Source of the DNA: Streptomyces sp. NBC_01551
GTDB taxonomy: Bacteria > Actinomycetota > Actinomycetes > Streptomycetales > Streptomycetaceae
Direction of reading: 5' to 3'
NCBI RefSeq assembly: GCF_026339935.1
Contig: NZ_JAPEPX010000001.1
Location: 4,087,501-4,151,500, forward strand
DNA length: 64,000 nt
Below the pieces are notes generated by a model, which searched no databases, had not been told where the DNA came from, and saw only the letters and a program-made list of their open reading frames with translations. A program made the translations under genes and the position numbers. Below, piece by piece: positions 56,944 to 64,000 of this stretch (the stretch's first letter is position 1; each line of letters opens with the position of its first letter).

Positions 56944-57651
56944 TTACGCGACGAGCTCCTCGAAGGACTCCGCCTCGTCACGCCCGAAGCTCAGCGCCTC
57001 GTCCTCGCGCAGCCGGCGCAGCGACCGCCAGATGCTCGACTTCACGGTGCCGACGCTGATGCCCAGGATCTCCGCGATCTCCGGGTCCGTCCGGCCCTCG
57101 TAGTACCGCAGCACCAGCATCGTCCGCTGCGGCTCCGGGATCCGGGTCAGCGCCTGCCACAGCACCGCGCGCAGTTCCGTGCCCCGCATCGCGTCCGTGT
57201 CGGAGGCCGTCTCCGGCAGCTCCTCCGTCGGGTACTCGTTCAGCTTCCGCCGGCGCCACGCGCTGATGTGCAGGTTCGTCATCGTCCGCCGCAGGTAACC
57301 GCCCACGGCCGCCTTGTCGCTGATCCGGTCCCACGCCCGGTACGTCGAGAACAGCGCGCTCTGGAGCAGGTCCTCGGCCTCGTAACGGTCACCGGTCAGG
57401 TGGAACGCCGTCGCGTACAGGGCGGCCCGCCGCTCCTGGACGTACGCCGTGAACTCGGCCTCCGAGCTCGACGCCGGGGCCGGCGCGGGCCGCGCCGCGA
57501 CGGAGGAGGACTGGTACGTGTTCGCGTCGATGGCCACTACGTGTGCCGGCCGGGGACGGGTGACCGTCGCCGTACGGACACCTGCCCGGCGGTTCACATC
57601 GTGCAGCCGCGTGACAACCGCGCTGGTGGTGGTGCTGTGCAGCGTGTTCAT
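56944..57651 (-). CDS. sigQ: ECF (SigE-family) sigma factor, SigQ-like
   Basis: This 235-residue protein has region 2 with EFTAYVQERRAALYATAFHLTGDRYEAEDLLQSALFSTYRAWDRI and the -10 recognition helix near YLRRTMTNLHISAWRRRKLNEYPTEELPE. Region 4 has IPEPQRTMLVLRYYEGRTDPEIAEILGISVGTVKSSIWRSLRRLRED. An N-terminal extension of about 60 residues is disordered. It is divergent from afsQ1, the S. coelicolor arrangement in which sigQ is an AfsQ1 target. The direct repeat bound by AfsQ1 lies between the two genes. Confidence 0.9.
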   Translation of the reverse strand: MNTLHSTTTSAVVTRLHDVNRRAGVRTATVTRPRPAHVVAIDANTYQSSSVAARPAPAPASSSEAEFTAYVQERRAALYATAFHLTGDRYEAEDLLQSALFSTYRAWDRISDKAAVGGYLRRTMTNLHISAWRRRKLNEYPTEELPETASDTDAMRGTELRAVLWQALTRIPEPQRTMLVLRYYEGRTDPEIAEILGISVGTVKSSIWRSLRRLREDEALSFGRDEAESFEELVA

Positions 57652-57751
57652 CTCGCGCCCCCCGTCGTGGAGTCTGCTTCGGTTCTGAGGTGGTTCCTTG
57701 GTGCGTTGGTAGAAGCCTGCCCCCGGGACATAACCGGGGTGTCCGCCGACT

Positions 57752-57767
57752 GTCACAGCACTGTCAC
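57752..57767. promoter_or_regulatory. AfsQ1 box between sigQ and afsQ1
   Basis: GTCAC-AGCACT-GTCAC matches the GTnAC-n6-GTnAC direct repeat described for AfsQ1. It is placed 69 bases before the afsQ1 start and about 100 bases before sigQ. It could serve autoregulation and sigQ activation. Confidence 0.75.
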
Positions 57768-57835
57768 AGGCGCTGCGGAACCGGGATCGCGCACGCGGGT
57801 ACAAGTCCCAACGGGCGATGGGACAGAATGAGCCC

Positions 57836-58513
57836 GTGCCCTTCCTGTTGCTGATCGAGGACGACGACGCCATCCGCACGGCCCTCGAACTCTCCCTGTC
57901 TCGCCAGGGCCACCGAGTGGCCACCGCGGCGACGGGCGAGGACGGCCTGAAACTGCTGCGCGAGCAGCGGCCGGACCTGATCGTGCTGGACGTCATGCTG
58001 CCCGGGATCGACGGCTTCGAGGTGTGCCGGCGGATCCGTCGCACCGACCAGCTGCCGATCATCCTGCTCACCGCGCGCAGCGATGACATCGACGTGGTCG
58101 TCGGCCTCGAATCGGGCGCCGACGACTACGTGGTCAAGCCCGTCCAGGGGCGTGTGCTCGACGCCCGGATCCGGGCCGTGCTGCGCCGCGGCGAGCGCGA
58201 GGCGAGCGACTCCGCCACCTTCGGGTCCCTCGTCATCGACCGCGCCGCGATGACCGTGACGAAGAACGGCGAGGACCTCCAGCTCACCCCGACCGAGCTG
58301 CGGCTGCTCCTCGAACTGAGCCGCCGGCCCGGCCAGGCGCTCTCCCGGCAGCAGCTGCTGCGGCTGGTCTGGGAGCACGACTACCTCGGCGACTCCCGGC
58401 TCGTGGACGCGTGCGTGCAGCGGCTGCGCGCCAAGGTGGAGGAGATCCCGTCCTCACCGACCCTCATCCGTACCGTGCGCGGAGTCGGCTACCGGCTGGA
58501 CTCCCCGCAGTGA
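57836..58513 (+). CDS. afsQ1: Response regulator AfsQ1 (OmpR family)
   Basis: This 225-residue protein has a receiver domain with acidic pocket EDDD near residues 8-11. The phosphorylated Asp is in LIVLDVMLPGIDG (about 52), then LTARSDD and the DDYVVKPVQG lysine. A winged-helix DNA-binding domain follows (LTPTELRLLLELSRRPGQALSRQQLLRLVWEHDYLGDSRLVDACVQRLRAKVE). It is nearly the S. coelicolor AfsQ1 sequence as I recall it, which controls antibiotic production and nitrogen assimilation. The GTG at 57836 fits that N-terminus. The stop overlaps the afsQ2 GTG. Confidence 0.94.
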   Translation: MPFLLLIEDDDAIRTALELSLSRQGHRVATAATGEDGLKLLREQRPDLIVLDVMLPGIDGFEVCRRIRRTDQLPIILLTARSDDIDVVVGLESGADDYVVKPVQGRVLDARIRAVLRRGEREASDSATFGSLVIDRAAMTVTKNGEDLQLTPTELRLLLELSRRPGQALSRQQLLRLVWEHDYLGDSRLVDACVQRLRAKVEEIPSSPTLIRTVRGVGYRLDSPQ

Positions 58514-59997
58514 TCCGAGCCCTGTTCGCGGGCCGGCGCTGGACCAGCCTGCGGCTGCGGCTCCTCGTCGTGTTCGCCCTGGTCGCGCTGACGGCCGCCG
58601 TCTCCGCTTCCGGCATCGCCTACTGGCTCAACCGCGAGGCGGTCCTCACGCGCGTCCAGGAGGCCGCCCTCGGCGACTTCCGGCAGGAGATGCAGAACCG
58701 GGCCGCCGCGCTGCCCGGCGACCCGACACCCGAGGAGATGCAGCGCACCGCCGAGCTGATGGCGGGCAGCAGCCCCGGGTACAGCGTGCTGCTGGTCGAC
58801 GAGCGGGAGGACGGCCGCAAGGTGTTCGGCGCGGCCGGTCCCGACTCCTTCGGGCTGGACGACGTACCCAAGTCGCTCCAGAGCGCCGTGAACGACCGGC
58901 AGAAGACGACGTCGGCCAACGACGCCGAGTACCACGTGTACTGGCAGCGGACGAAGCCGCAGGGCAATCCGTACCTGGTCGGCGGGACGCGGATCGTGGG
59001 CGGCGGGCCGACCGGCTACATGTACAAGTCCCTCGCGCAGGAGCGGGACGACCTGAACGCGCTGGGCTGGTCGCTGACCATCGCGACGGGCCTCGCACTG
59101 CTCGGGTCCGCGCTGCTCGCGCAGGCCGCGGCCCGGACCGTGCTGAGGCCCGTACAGCGCCTCGGCGACGCGGCGCGGCGGCTCGGCGAGGGCGAGCTGG
59201 ACCACCGGCTCGACGTGTCGGGGACCGACGAACTCGCCGACCTGTCCCGGACCTTCAACAAGACGGCGGAGGCGCTGGAGAAGAAGGTCGCCGACATGAG
59301 CGCGCGGGAGGAGTCCAGTCGGCGGTTCGTCGCGGACATGTCCCATGAACTGCGCACGCCGCTGACGGCGTTGACGGCGGTGGCCGAAGTGCTGGAGGAG
59401 GAGGTCGACGACCTCGATCCGATGATCGCACCGGCGGTGGCGCTGGTCGTGAGCGAGACGCGGCGCCTGAACGACCTGGTGGAGAACCTGATGGAAGTCA
59501 CCCGCTTCGACGCGGGGACGGCGCGGCTGGTGCTGGACGACGTGGACGTCGCCGACCAGGTGACGGCCTGCATCGACGCGCGGGCGTGGCTCGACGCCGT
59601 CGAACTCGACGCGGAGCGGGGCATCATGGCCCGGCTCGACCCGCGCCGGCTCGACGTCATCCTGGCCAACCTGATCGGCAACGCGCTCAAGCACGGCGGT
59701 TCGCCGGTGCGGGTGTCGGTGACGGTCGAGGAGGAGTGGCTGGTCATCGCGGTCAAGGACAACGGCCCGGGCATCCCGCAGGAGGTCCTGCCGCACGTCT
59801 TCGACCGGTTCTACAAGGCGAGCGCGTCGCGGCCGAAGTCGGACGGCAGCGGGCTGGGCCTGTCGATCGCCGTGGAGAACGCGCACATCCACGGCGGCGA
59901 CATCACGGCCGCCAACGCGGCGGAGGGCGGGGCGCTGTTCACGCTGCGGCTGCCGGTGGACGTGGGGAAGGTGATCGCCGGTGACGCGGACGCGTAG
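58510..59997 (+). CDS. afsQ2: Sensor histidine kinase AfsQ2
   Basis: This 495-residue kinase has TM1 (LLVVFALVALTAAVSASGIAYWL), an extracytoplasmic sensor region of about 150 residues, TM2 (SLTIATGLALLGSALLAQAAA) and a HAMP domain (RTVLRPVQRLGDAARRLGEGELDHRLDV). The phosphoacceptor His is in FVADMSHELRTPLTAL. ATPase N, G1 and G2 boxes follow: LIGNALKHGG, VKDNGPGIP and SGLGLSIAVENAH. It phosphorylates AfsQ1. Its GTG overlaps the afsQ1 stop, and its 3' end overlaps the lipoprotein start by 17 bases, giving one coupled three-gene operon. Confidence 0.94.
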   Translation: MIRALFAGRRWTSLRLRLLVVFALVALTAAVSASGIAYWLNREAVLTRVQEAALGDFRQEMQNRAAALPGDPTPEEMQRTAELMAGSSPGYSVLLVDEREDGRKVFGAAGPDSFGLDDVPKSLQSAVNDRQKTTSANDAEYHVYWQRTKPQGNPYLVGGTRIVGGGPTGYMYKSLAQERDDLNALGWSLTIATGLALLGSALLAQAAARTVLRPVQRLGDAARRLGEGELDHRLDVSGTDELADLSRTFNKTAEALEKKVADMSAREESSRRFVADMSHELRTPLTALTAVAEVLEEEVDDLDPMIAPAVALVVSETRRLNDLVENLMEVTRFDAGTARLVLDDVDVADQVTACIDARAWLDAVELDAERGIMARLDPRRLDVILANLIGNALKHGGSPVRVSVTVEEEWLVIAVKDNGPGIPQEVLPHVFDRFYKASASRPKSDGSGLGLSIAVENAHIHGGDITAANAAEGGALFTLRLPVDVGKVIAGDADA

Positions 59998-60613
59998 GGC
60001 GCTGTCCGGGGTCGTGCTCGCGACGCTGGTGTACGGGACGTTCGGCTGCGGCATCCGGGCGACGACCGTCCCGGTGGACGTGGGCGCGGCTCCGTCGCGG
60101 GTGTCGTGCGAGACGCCGGAGGCGCCGGCCGCCGGGCAGGGCGGGGTCCAGGGGTTCCGGGCCACGGTGGAGCTGATCTGCGGCTCCCAGCTGGTCGGCG
60201 TGGAGCGGGTGGTGCCGGTGCCGGAGAAGCGGACGGCGCGCGAGCCCGTGGTGCTGGCGACGCAGGCGCTGCTGGAGGCGCTGGAGCGGACCCCGTCCGC
60301 GCAGGAGCGGGACGCGGGGTTCACGACCGGGGTCCCGGGCGGGCTGACGGCCGAGCCGTCGCGGGCGGGCGACCCGGCGGGGACGCTGCGGCTGAGCCGG
60401 CGGCCGGAGGACCTGCCGCCGGTGGCGCTGTCGCAGATCGTGTGCACGCTGGCCGGCAGCGATGCCGTGTCGGCGGGGCCCGGGGCGGTGGTCCTGGGCG
60501 GCCCGGACGCGGACCCGCCGCGGGCGTGGGAGTGCACGGACGCCGTCCGCTCCCGCCCGGAATCGGTCCCGACCCTGGGCGACGTGGTCCGCCCGAAGCC
60601 GACGGCTTCCTGA
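59981..60613 (+). CDS. AfsQ-operon lipoprotein
   Basis: This 210-residue lipoprotein has signal ALSGVVLATLVYGTFGCG (lipobox Cys about residue 23). The extracytoplasmic part has cysteines in VSCETPEAP, ELICGSQLVG, IVCTLAGSD and WECTDAV, which could form two disulfides. Its place after afsQ2, overlapping by 17 bases, matches the lipoprotein (SCO4905) of the S. coelicolor afsQ operon. It may modulate signal sensing by AfsQ2, but that is inference. The overlapping GTG start is the only one before the signal peptide. Confidence 0.85.
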   Translation: MTRTRRALSGVVLATLVYGTFGCGIRATTVPVDVGAAPSRVSCETPEAPAAGQGGVQGFRATVELICGSQLVGVERVVPVPEKRTAREPVVLATQALLEALERTPSAQERDAGFTTGVPGGLTAEPSRAGDPAGTLRLSRRPEDLPPVALSQIVCTLAGSDAVSAGPGAVVLGGPDADPPRAWECTDAVRSRPESVPTLGDVVRPKPTAS

Positions 60614-60737
60614 CGGGGTCCCGATCGCCCGGCGTCCCTCGCGCCGCCGGGCCGGGGACGGCCACCGGGCCGGGCGTGAGCCGCCCGACCGCGGCGCCGT
60701 TGCGGGGGCGCTTCCCCCGGACCCCCGCGCCTCAAAT

Positions 60738-60751
60738 GCCGGCGGGGCTGG
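60738..60751 (+). repeat. Copy of GCCGGCGGGGCTGG within a Streptomyces-type intergenic element
   Basis: It is preceded by CCGCGCCTCAAAT and a G/C hairpin. The same 14-mer occurs twice at 39665-39697. I recall the surrounding CCCCGCGCCTCAAA context as a widespread noncoding element in the genus. Confidence 0.6.
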
Positions 60752-60779
60752 ATAAGGGCGGGCCCGGGAATGGGGACGG

Positions 60780-60802
60780 CCCCCTGAGGCGGGCTCAGGG
60801 GG
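60780..60802. terminator. Short hairpin between convergent afsQ and phosphomutase operons
   Basis: CCCCCTGAG (60780-60788) pairs with CTCAGGGGG (60794-60802) around a five-base loop. It lies 166 bases after the lipoprotein stop and 183 bases after the phosphomutase stop. Confidence 0.5.
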
Positions 60803-60818
60803 CCGGTGGGGCCCGGTC

Positions 60819-60870
60819 GGCGGACGGGCCGGGCCGGGCGCCCGGGTACGGCCCCGGCGGACGGGCCGGG
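60819..60870 (+). repeat. 15-bp direct repeat in the noncoding gap
   Basis: GGCGGACGGGCCGGG occurs at 60819-60833 and 60856-60870. No function is evident. Confidence 0.5.
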
Positions 60871-60985
60871 GCCGGGCAGACGCCCACAGGCGCCCGGTCA
60901 CGCACCGCCGGACGGAGTTCGGCGGTGCGGCCCGGATCCGGGGAGGACCGCCAGGGCCGGGCCGTGCGAGGGGCGCGTGGGGAAA

Positions 60986-62635
60986 TCAGATCCCGGCCGC
61001 GGCGGCCAGGTCCTTCTTGACGGCGTCCAGGACGTCCTGGCCCCGGGTGCGGGCCGCGGTGAGGTCGGCGGCGTCCGCGACCGGGACCACGACCTCCAGG
61101 TAGCACTTCAACTTCGGCTCCGTGCCCGACGGGCGGACGATCACCCGGGCCTTGTAGTCGCCGTCCAGGTAGTAGCGCAGGCCGTCCGTCGGGGGCAGCG
61201 TCGCCGTGCCCTCGCCCAGGTCCTCCGCCGAGACGACCCGCAGCCCCGCCAGGACGGTCGGCGGCTGCGCGCGCAGCGCCGCCATCGCGTCGGCGATGAC
61301 CGACAGGTCCGAGACGCGGACCGACAGCTGGTCGGTGGCGTGCAGCCCGTGGGCCATCGCCAGGTCGTCCAGCAGGTCGGTCAGGGTGCGGCCCTGCTCC
61401 TTGAGCTCCGACGCCAGCTCCGCCACCAGCAGGGCGGCGGTGATGCCGTCCTTGTCGCGGACGCCCTCGGGGTCCACGCAGTAGCCGAGCGCCTCCTCGT
61501 AGCCGTAGCGCAGGCCCTCGACGCGCGAGATCCACTTGAAGCCCGTGAGGGTCTCCTCGTAGCCCACGCCCGCCGCGTCCGCGATCCGGCCGAGGAGGGA
61601 CGACGAGACGATCGACTCGGCGAAGACACCGCGCGCGCCCTTGTGGACCAGGTGGGCCGCCAGCAGCGCGCCGACCTCGTCGCCCCGGAGCATGCGCCAG
61701 CCGCCGTCGGCGGTCGGCACCGCCACCGCGCAGCGGTCCGCGTCCGGGTCGTTCGCGATCACGATGTCCGGCCCGGCCTCGGCGGCCTTCGCGAAGGACA
61801 GGTCCATCGCGCCCGGCTCCTCCGGGTTGGGGAAGGCGACCGTCGGGAACGCCGGGTCCGGCTCCGCCTGCTCGGCCACCAGGACCGGGGTCGGGAAGCC
61901 GGCGCGGGCGAAGGCCGCCATGACGACGTCCTTGCCGACGCCGTGCATGGCCGTGTAGACGGTTCGGACGCCCCGGGGGGAGCCGGGGGTCAGGACCGCG
62001 TCCGTACGCGCCAGGTAGGCCTCCAGGACCTCGTCACCGAGGTCTTCCCAGCCGGACTCCGGACGGGGGACCGAGGCGAGCGTGTCCACGCGGGCGATCT
62101 CCGCCGCGATCTCGGCGTCCGCCGGGGAGACGATCTGGGAGCCGTCGCCGAGGTAGACCTTGTAGCCGTTGTCCCGGGGCGGGTTGTGGCTCGCGGTCAC
62201 CTCGACGCCGGCGACGGCACCCAGGTGCCGTATGGCGTACGCGAGGACGGGCGTCGGCAGCGGTCGGGGCAGGACGGCCGCGCGCAGCCCGGCGCCGGTC
62301 ATGACGGCCGCGGTGTCGCGGGCGAAGTCCGCGGACTTGTAGCGCGCGTCGTAGCCGACGACGACCAGGCCGCCGGCGTGTCCCTGGGCCAGTAGGTAGG
62401 CCGCCAGGCCCGCCGCCGCGCGGATGACCACGGAGCGGTTCATCCGCATCGGGCCGGCGCCGATCTCGCCGCGCAGTCCGGCCGTGCCGAACTGCAGGGT
62501 GCCGGAGAAGCGCTCCGCGAGTTCGGCGGTGTCGCCGGACCCGATGAGCTCGGCGAGCTCCGCCGCCGTCTGCGGGTCCGGGTCCTCGGCCAGCCAGGCC
62601 TGGGCCCGGGTGATCAGGTCGTCCTGTTCCTGCAC
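60986..62635 (-). CDS. Phospho-sugar mutase, probable phosphopentomutase
   Basis: This 549-residue alpha-D-phosphohexomutase-family enzyme has the phosphoserine loop VEVTASHNPPRDNGYKVY, metal loop IANDPDADRCAVAV, a sugar-specificity loop near GYEEALGYCVDPEGVRDKDG, and phosphate-binding RPSGTEPKLKCYLE. By family it could be a phosphomannomutase or phosphoglucomutase. Its position 44 bases downstream of purine nucleoside phosphorylase, under the nucleoside-regulon palindrome, favours isomerising (deoxy)ribose 1-phosphate to the 5-phosphate, the step between phosphorylases and DeoC. No classical DeoB is in the window. It starts at GTG 62635. Confidence 0.88.
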   Translation of the reverse strand: MQEQDDLITRAQAWLAEDPDPQTAAELAELIGSGDTAELAERFSGTLQFGTAGLRGEIGAGPMRMNRSVVIRAAAGLAAYLLAQGHAGGLVVVGYDARYKSADFARDTAAVMTGAGLRAAVLPRPLPTPVLAYAIRHLGAVAGVEVTASHNPPRDNGYKVYLGDGSQIVSPADAEIAAEIARVDTLASVPRPESGWEDLGDEVLEAYLARTDAVLTPGSPRGVRTVYTAMHGVGKDVVMAAFARAGFPTPVLVAEQAEPDPAFPTVAFPNPEEPGAMDLSFAKAAEAGPDIVIANDPDADRCAVAVPTADGGWRMLRGDEVGALLAAHLVHKGARGVFAESIVSSSLLGRIADAAGVGYEETLTGFKWISRVEGLRYGYEEALGYCVDPEGVRDKDGITAALLVAELASELKEQGRTLTDLLDDLAMAHGLHATDQLSVRVSDLSVIADAMAALRAQPPTVLAGLRVVSAEDLGEGTATLPPTDGLRYYLDGDYKARVIVRPSGTEPKLKCYLEVVVPVADAADLTAARTRGQDVLDAVKKDLAAAAGI

Positions 62636-62679
62636 TACTTCCGCCTCGTCTCTCGTACGGTGCCGGTGCGTGTCTCGCC

Positions 62680-63486
62680 TCAGATGCGGGCGAGGACCTG
62701 GGTGAGCAGCTTGCCCATGCGCGCGGCCGAGTCGCGGCCGGCCTGGAGCACCTCTTCGTGGTTCAGCGGCTCGCCGGAGATGCCCGCCGCCAGGTTGGTG
62801 ACCAGCGAGATGCCGAGCACCTCGGCGCCGGCCTCACGGGCGGCGATGGCCTCCAGCACGGTGGACATGCCGACCAGGTCGGCGCCCATGACGCGGATCA
62901 TGTTGATCTCGGCCGGGGTCTCGTAGTGCGGGCCGGGGAACTGGACGTAGACGCCCTCTTCGAGGGTCTCGTCGATCTCCTTGCACATCGCGCGCAGGCG
63001 CGGCGAGTAGAGGTCGGTGAGGTCCACGAAGTTGGCGCCGACGATCGGCGAGGTCGCGGTCAGGTTGAGGTGGTCGCTGATCAGGACCGGCTGGCCGGGC
63101 TTCATGCCCTCGCGCAGACCGCCGCAGCCGTTGGTCAGCACGACGGTCTTGCAGCCGGCGGCGACGGCGGTGCGGACACCGTGGGCGACGGCGGCGACGC
63201 CGCGGCCCTCGTAGAAGTGGGTCCGGCCGAGGAAGAGCAGCGCGCGCTTGTCGCCGATCTTGTACGAGCGGATCTTGCCGCCGTGGCCCTCGACGGCCGG
63301 GGGCGGGAAGCCGGGCAGCTCGGTGACCGGGAACTCCGCCTCGGGCGCGCCCAGCGCCTCTGCGGCGGGGGCCCAGCCGGAGCCCATGACGAGGGCGACA
63401 TCGTGGGTTTCGGCGCCGGTCAGCTCACGCAGGCGGGCGGCTGCGGCGGTGGCGTCGGCGAAGGGGTCGGTAACAGATGCGTTCAC
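62680..63486 (-). CDS. Purine nucleoside phosphorylase (class I, trimeric type)
   Basis: This 268-residue phosphorylase cleaves purine nucleosides to base and (deoxy)ribose 1-phosphate. Family features are [65 protein letters not shown] and [21 protein letters not shown]. The E-x-x-N-pattern TNLAAG fits enzymes specific for 6-oxopurines such as inosine and guanosine, matching the need for adenosine deaminase. The GTG at 63486 is chosen from the family N-terminus, though the ribosome-binding site is weak. The regulon palindrome is 25 bases upstream. Confidence 0.93.
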   Translation of the reverse strand: MNASVTDPFADATAAAARLRELTGAETHDVALVMGSGWAPAAEALGAPEAEFPVTELPGFPPPAVEGHGGKIRSYKIGDKRALLFLGRTHFYEGRGVAAVAHGVRTAVAAGCKTVVLTNGCGGLREGMKPGQPVLISDHLNLTATSPIVGANFVDLTDLYSPRLRAMCKEIDETLEEGVYVQFPGPHYETPAEINMIRVMGADLVGMSTVLEAIAAREAGAEVLGISLVTNLAAGISGEPLNHEEVLQAGRDSAARMGKLLTQVLARI

Positions 63487-63511
63487 GCAGACGAGCGTAG
63501 CCGAGCATTGC

Positions 63512-63523
63512 CTACGCGCGTAG
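63512..63523 (-). promoter_or_regulatory. Nucleoside-regulon operator (perfect) upstream of purine nucleoside phosphorylase
   Basis: This is a perfect CTACGCGCGTAG palindrome. Read toward the gene, its TAG is followed by GCA, a possible -10 (TAGGCA), with GTGAGC 17 bases upstream as -35. Confidence 0.85.
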
Positions 63524-63628
63524 ATGGCACAGCTCACGGTGTTCGGATCGTTGCTTTGTCGTATCCGCCGAATCGTCCCCCGGGGGTGGTGCGGAACCGG
63601 GGGCCCGGTGGCGAGACCGGGTCCGGCC

Positions 63629-64000
63629 TCAGCAGGGGCGCTTGCGCAGTTCCATCACGTAGTCGTGCGGCGCGCCCGCGGATTCGGCCGCGTCGGCGAT
63701 CTCGCCGAGGTAGCGGGCCGAGGGGAGGCCGCCCTCGTAGCCGTTGAGGACGTAGCACCAGGCCGCCTCCTCGCCGTCCAGGGTGTGGACGCGGATGCGC
63801 ATGCGGCGGTAGATGTCGAGCCCGACGCCCTCCCACCGGTCCATGGAGTCCTCGTCCAGCGGCGCGATGTCGTACAGGGCGACGAAGACCTGGTGGCGCG
63901 GCGCTTCGACGATCGTCGCGAGCGCGCCCTCCCAGCCCATCTGCTCGCCGCCGAAGGTCAGCCGCCAGTCGTTGATCCAGCCCGTGCCGCGCAGCGGCGA
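63629..64000 (-). CDS. Gamma-glutamylcyclotransferase-like protein (5' end outside window)
   Basis: The C-terminal 123 residues are visible, and the frame continues beyond the window edge. [68 protein letters not shown] and [35 protein letters not shown] fit the gamma-glutamylcyclotransferase/AIG2 fold. The YVLNGYEGG and PSARYL motifs are typical. An acidic catalytic residue may be the Glu of RWEGV. It lies upstream of the purine nucleoside phosphorylase gene on the same strand, but an operator and promoter separate the two. Confidence 0.8.
   Translation of the reverse strand, partial: SPLRGTGWINDWRLTFGGEQMGWEGALATIVEAPRHQVFVALYDIAPLDEDSMDRWEGVGLDIYRRMRIRVHTLDGEEAAWCYVLNGYEGGLPSARYLGEIADAAESAGAPHDYVMELRKRPC

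Larger units (their letters stand above)
60614..60985. other. Noncoding 372-bp gap with repeats and hairpins
   Basis: There is no credible gene here. The segment is extremely G-rich. It holds a GGGGG/CCCCC hairpin near 60705-60720 that leads into a Streptomyces-type intergenic element ending in GCCGGCGGGGCTGG, a 9-bp-stem hairpin (60780-60802) and a 15-bp direct repeat (60819-60833 and 60856-60870). Open frames across it are composition artefacts. Confidence 0.7.

Noticed and set aside
57652..57835. Small RNA or leader peptide between sigQ and afsQ1
   Set aside because: The only clear signal is the AfsQ1 repeat. No open frame or terminator-like hairpin supports an extra gene.

Overview
The window is from a high-GC actinobacterial chromosome, almost certainly Streptomyces or a close relative. 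The evidence is the extreme GC bias, frequent GTG and TTG starts, an AfsQ1/AfsQ2/SigQ locus, many ECF sigma factors, Tat signals and rare TTA codons. From memory, gene content and order broadly match the trpS - sdh - afsQ core region of S. coelicolor. I see no tRNA, rRNA, CRISPR array, insertion sequence or prophage.

Layout. 1-9 kb: the trpS 3' end, a 2H phosphoesterase, a YihY-type membrane protein, a D-Ala-D-Ala carboxypeptidase, a Tat-type metallophosphoesterase, and a TetR-linked group whose promoter is framed by twin palindromes. 8.7-12.1 kb: the succinate dehydrogenase operon sdhCDAB. 12.3-18.6 kb: an OHCU-decarboxylase-like protein, an ECF sigma factor coupled to a membrane protein, an L,D-transpeptidase, a stand-alone B12 mutase large subunit and a LysE exporter. 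18.6-26.6 kb: a divergent surface-glycan locus. It holds an acyltransferase, a polysialyltransferase-like protein and GT2 on the minus strand, and a GT-B-like protein, a NeuA-NeuB fusion and a sialyltransferase-like protein on the plus strand. It probably makes a nonulosonate (Kdn or sialic-acid type) cell-wall polymer.

28-36 kb: nucleoside uptake and breakdown, comprising a BMP lipoprotein, an ABC ATPase, two permeases, cdd and deoA. 36-45 kb: a STAS protein, a sigma factor, a LysR/MFS pair, a LuxR-type regulator, and an ATP-grasp/PHP pair that both carry TTA codons. 45-54.6 kb: add, small envelope proteins, a truncated class F sortase with its probable substrate, and deoC with two aldehyde dehydrogenases. 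55-60.6 kb: uridine kinase, a MarR/SRPBCC pair, and sigQ divergent from afsQ1-afsQ2-lipoprotein. 61-64 kb: phosphomutase, purine nucleoside phosphorylase and a partial gamma-glutamylcyclotransferase-like gene.

The strongest system-level signal is a 12-bp palindrome, CTACGCGCGTAG. It occurs perfectly upstream of the ABC ATPase, add, deoC and purine nucleoside phosphorylase, with one mismatch before deoA and two before the BMP lipoprotein. These scattered genes form one pathway: uptake, then deamination, phosphorolysis, pentose-phosphate isomerisation, aldol cleavage and aldehyde oxidation. The palindrome therefore looks like the operator of a nucleoside-utilisation regulon whose regulator is not encoded in this window.
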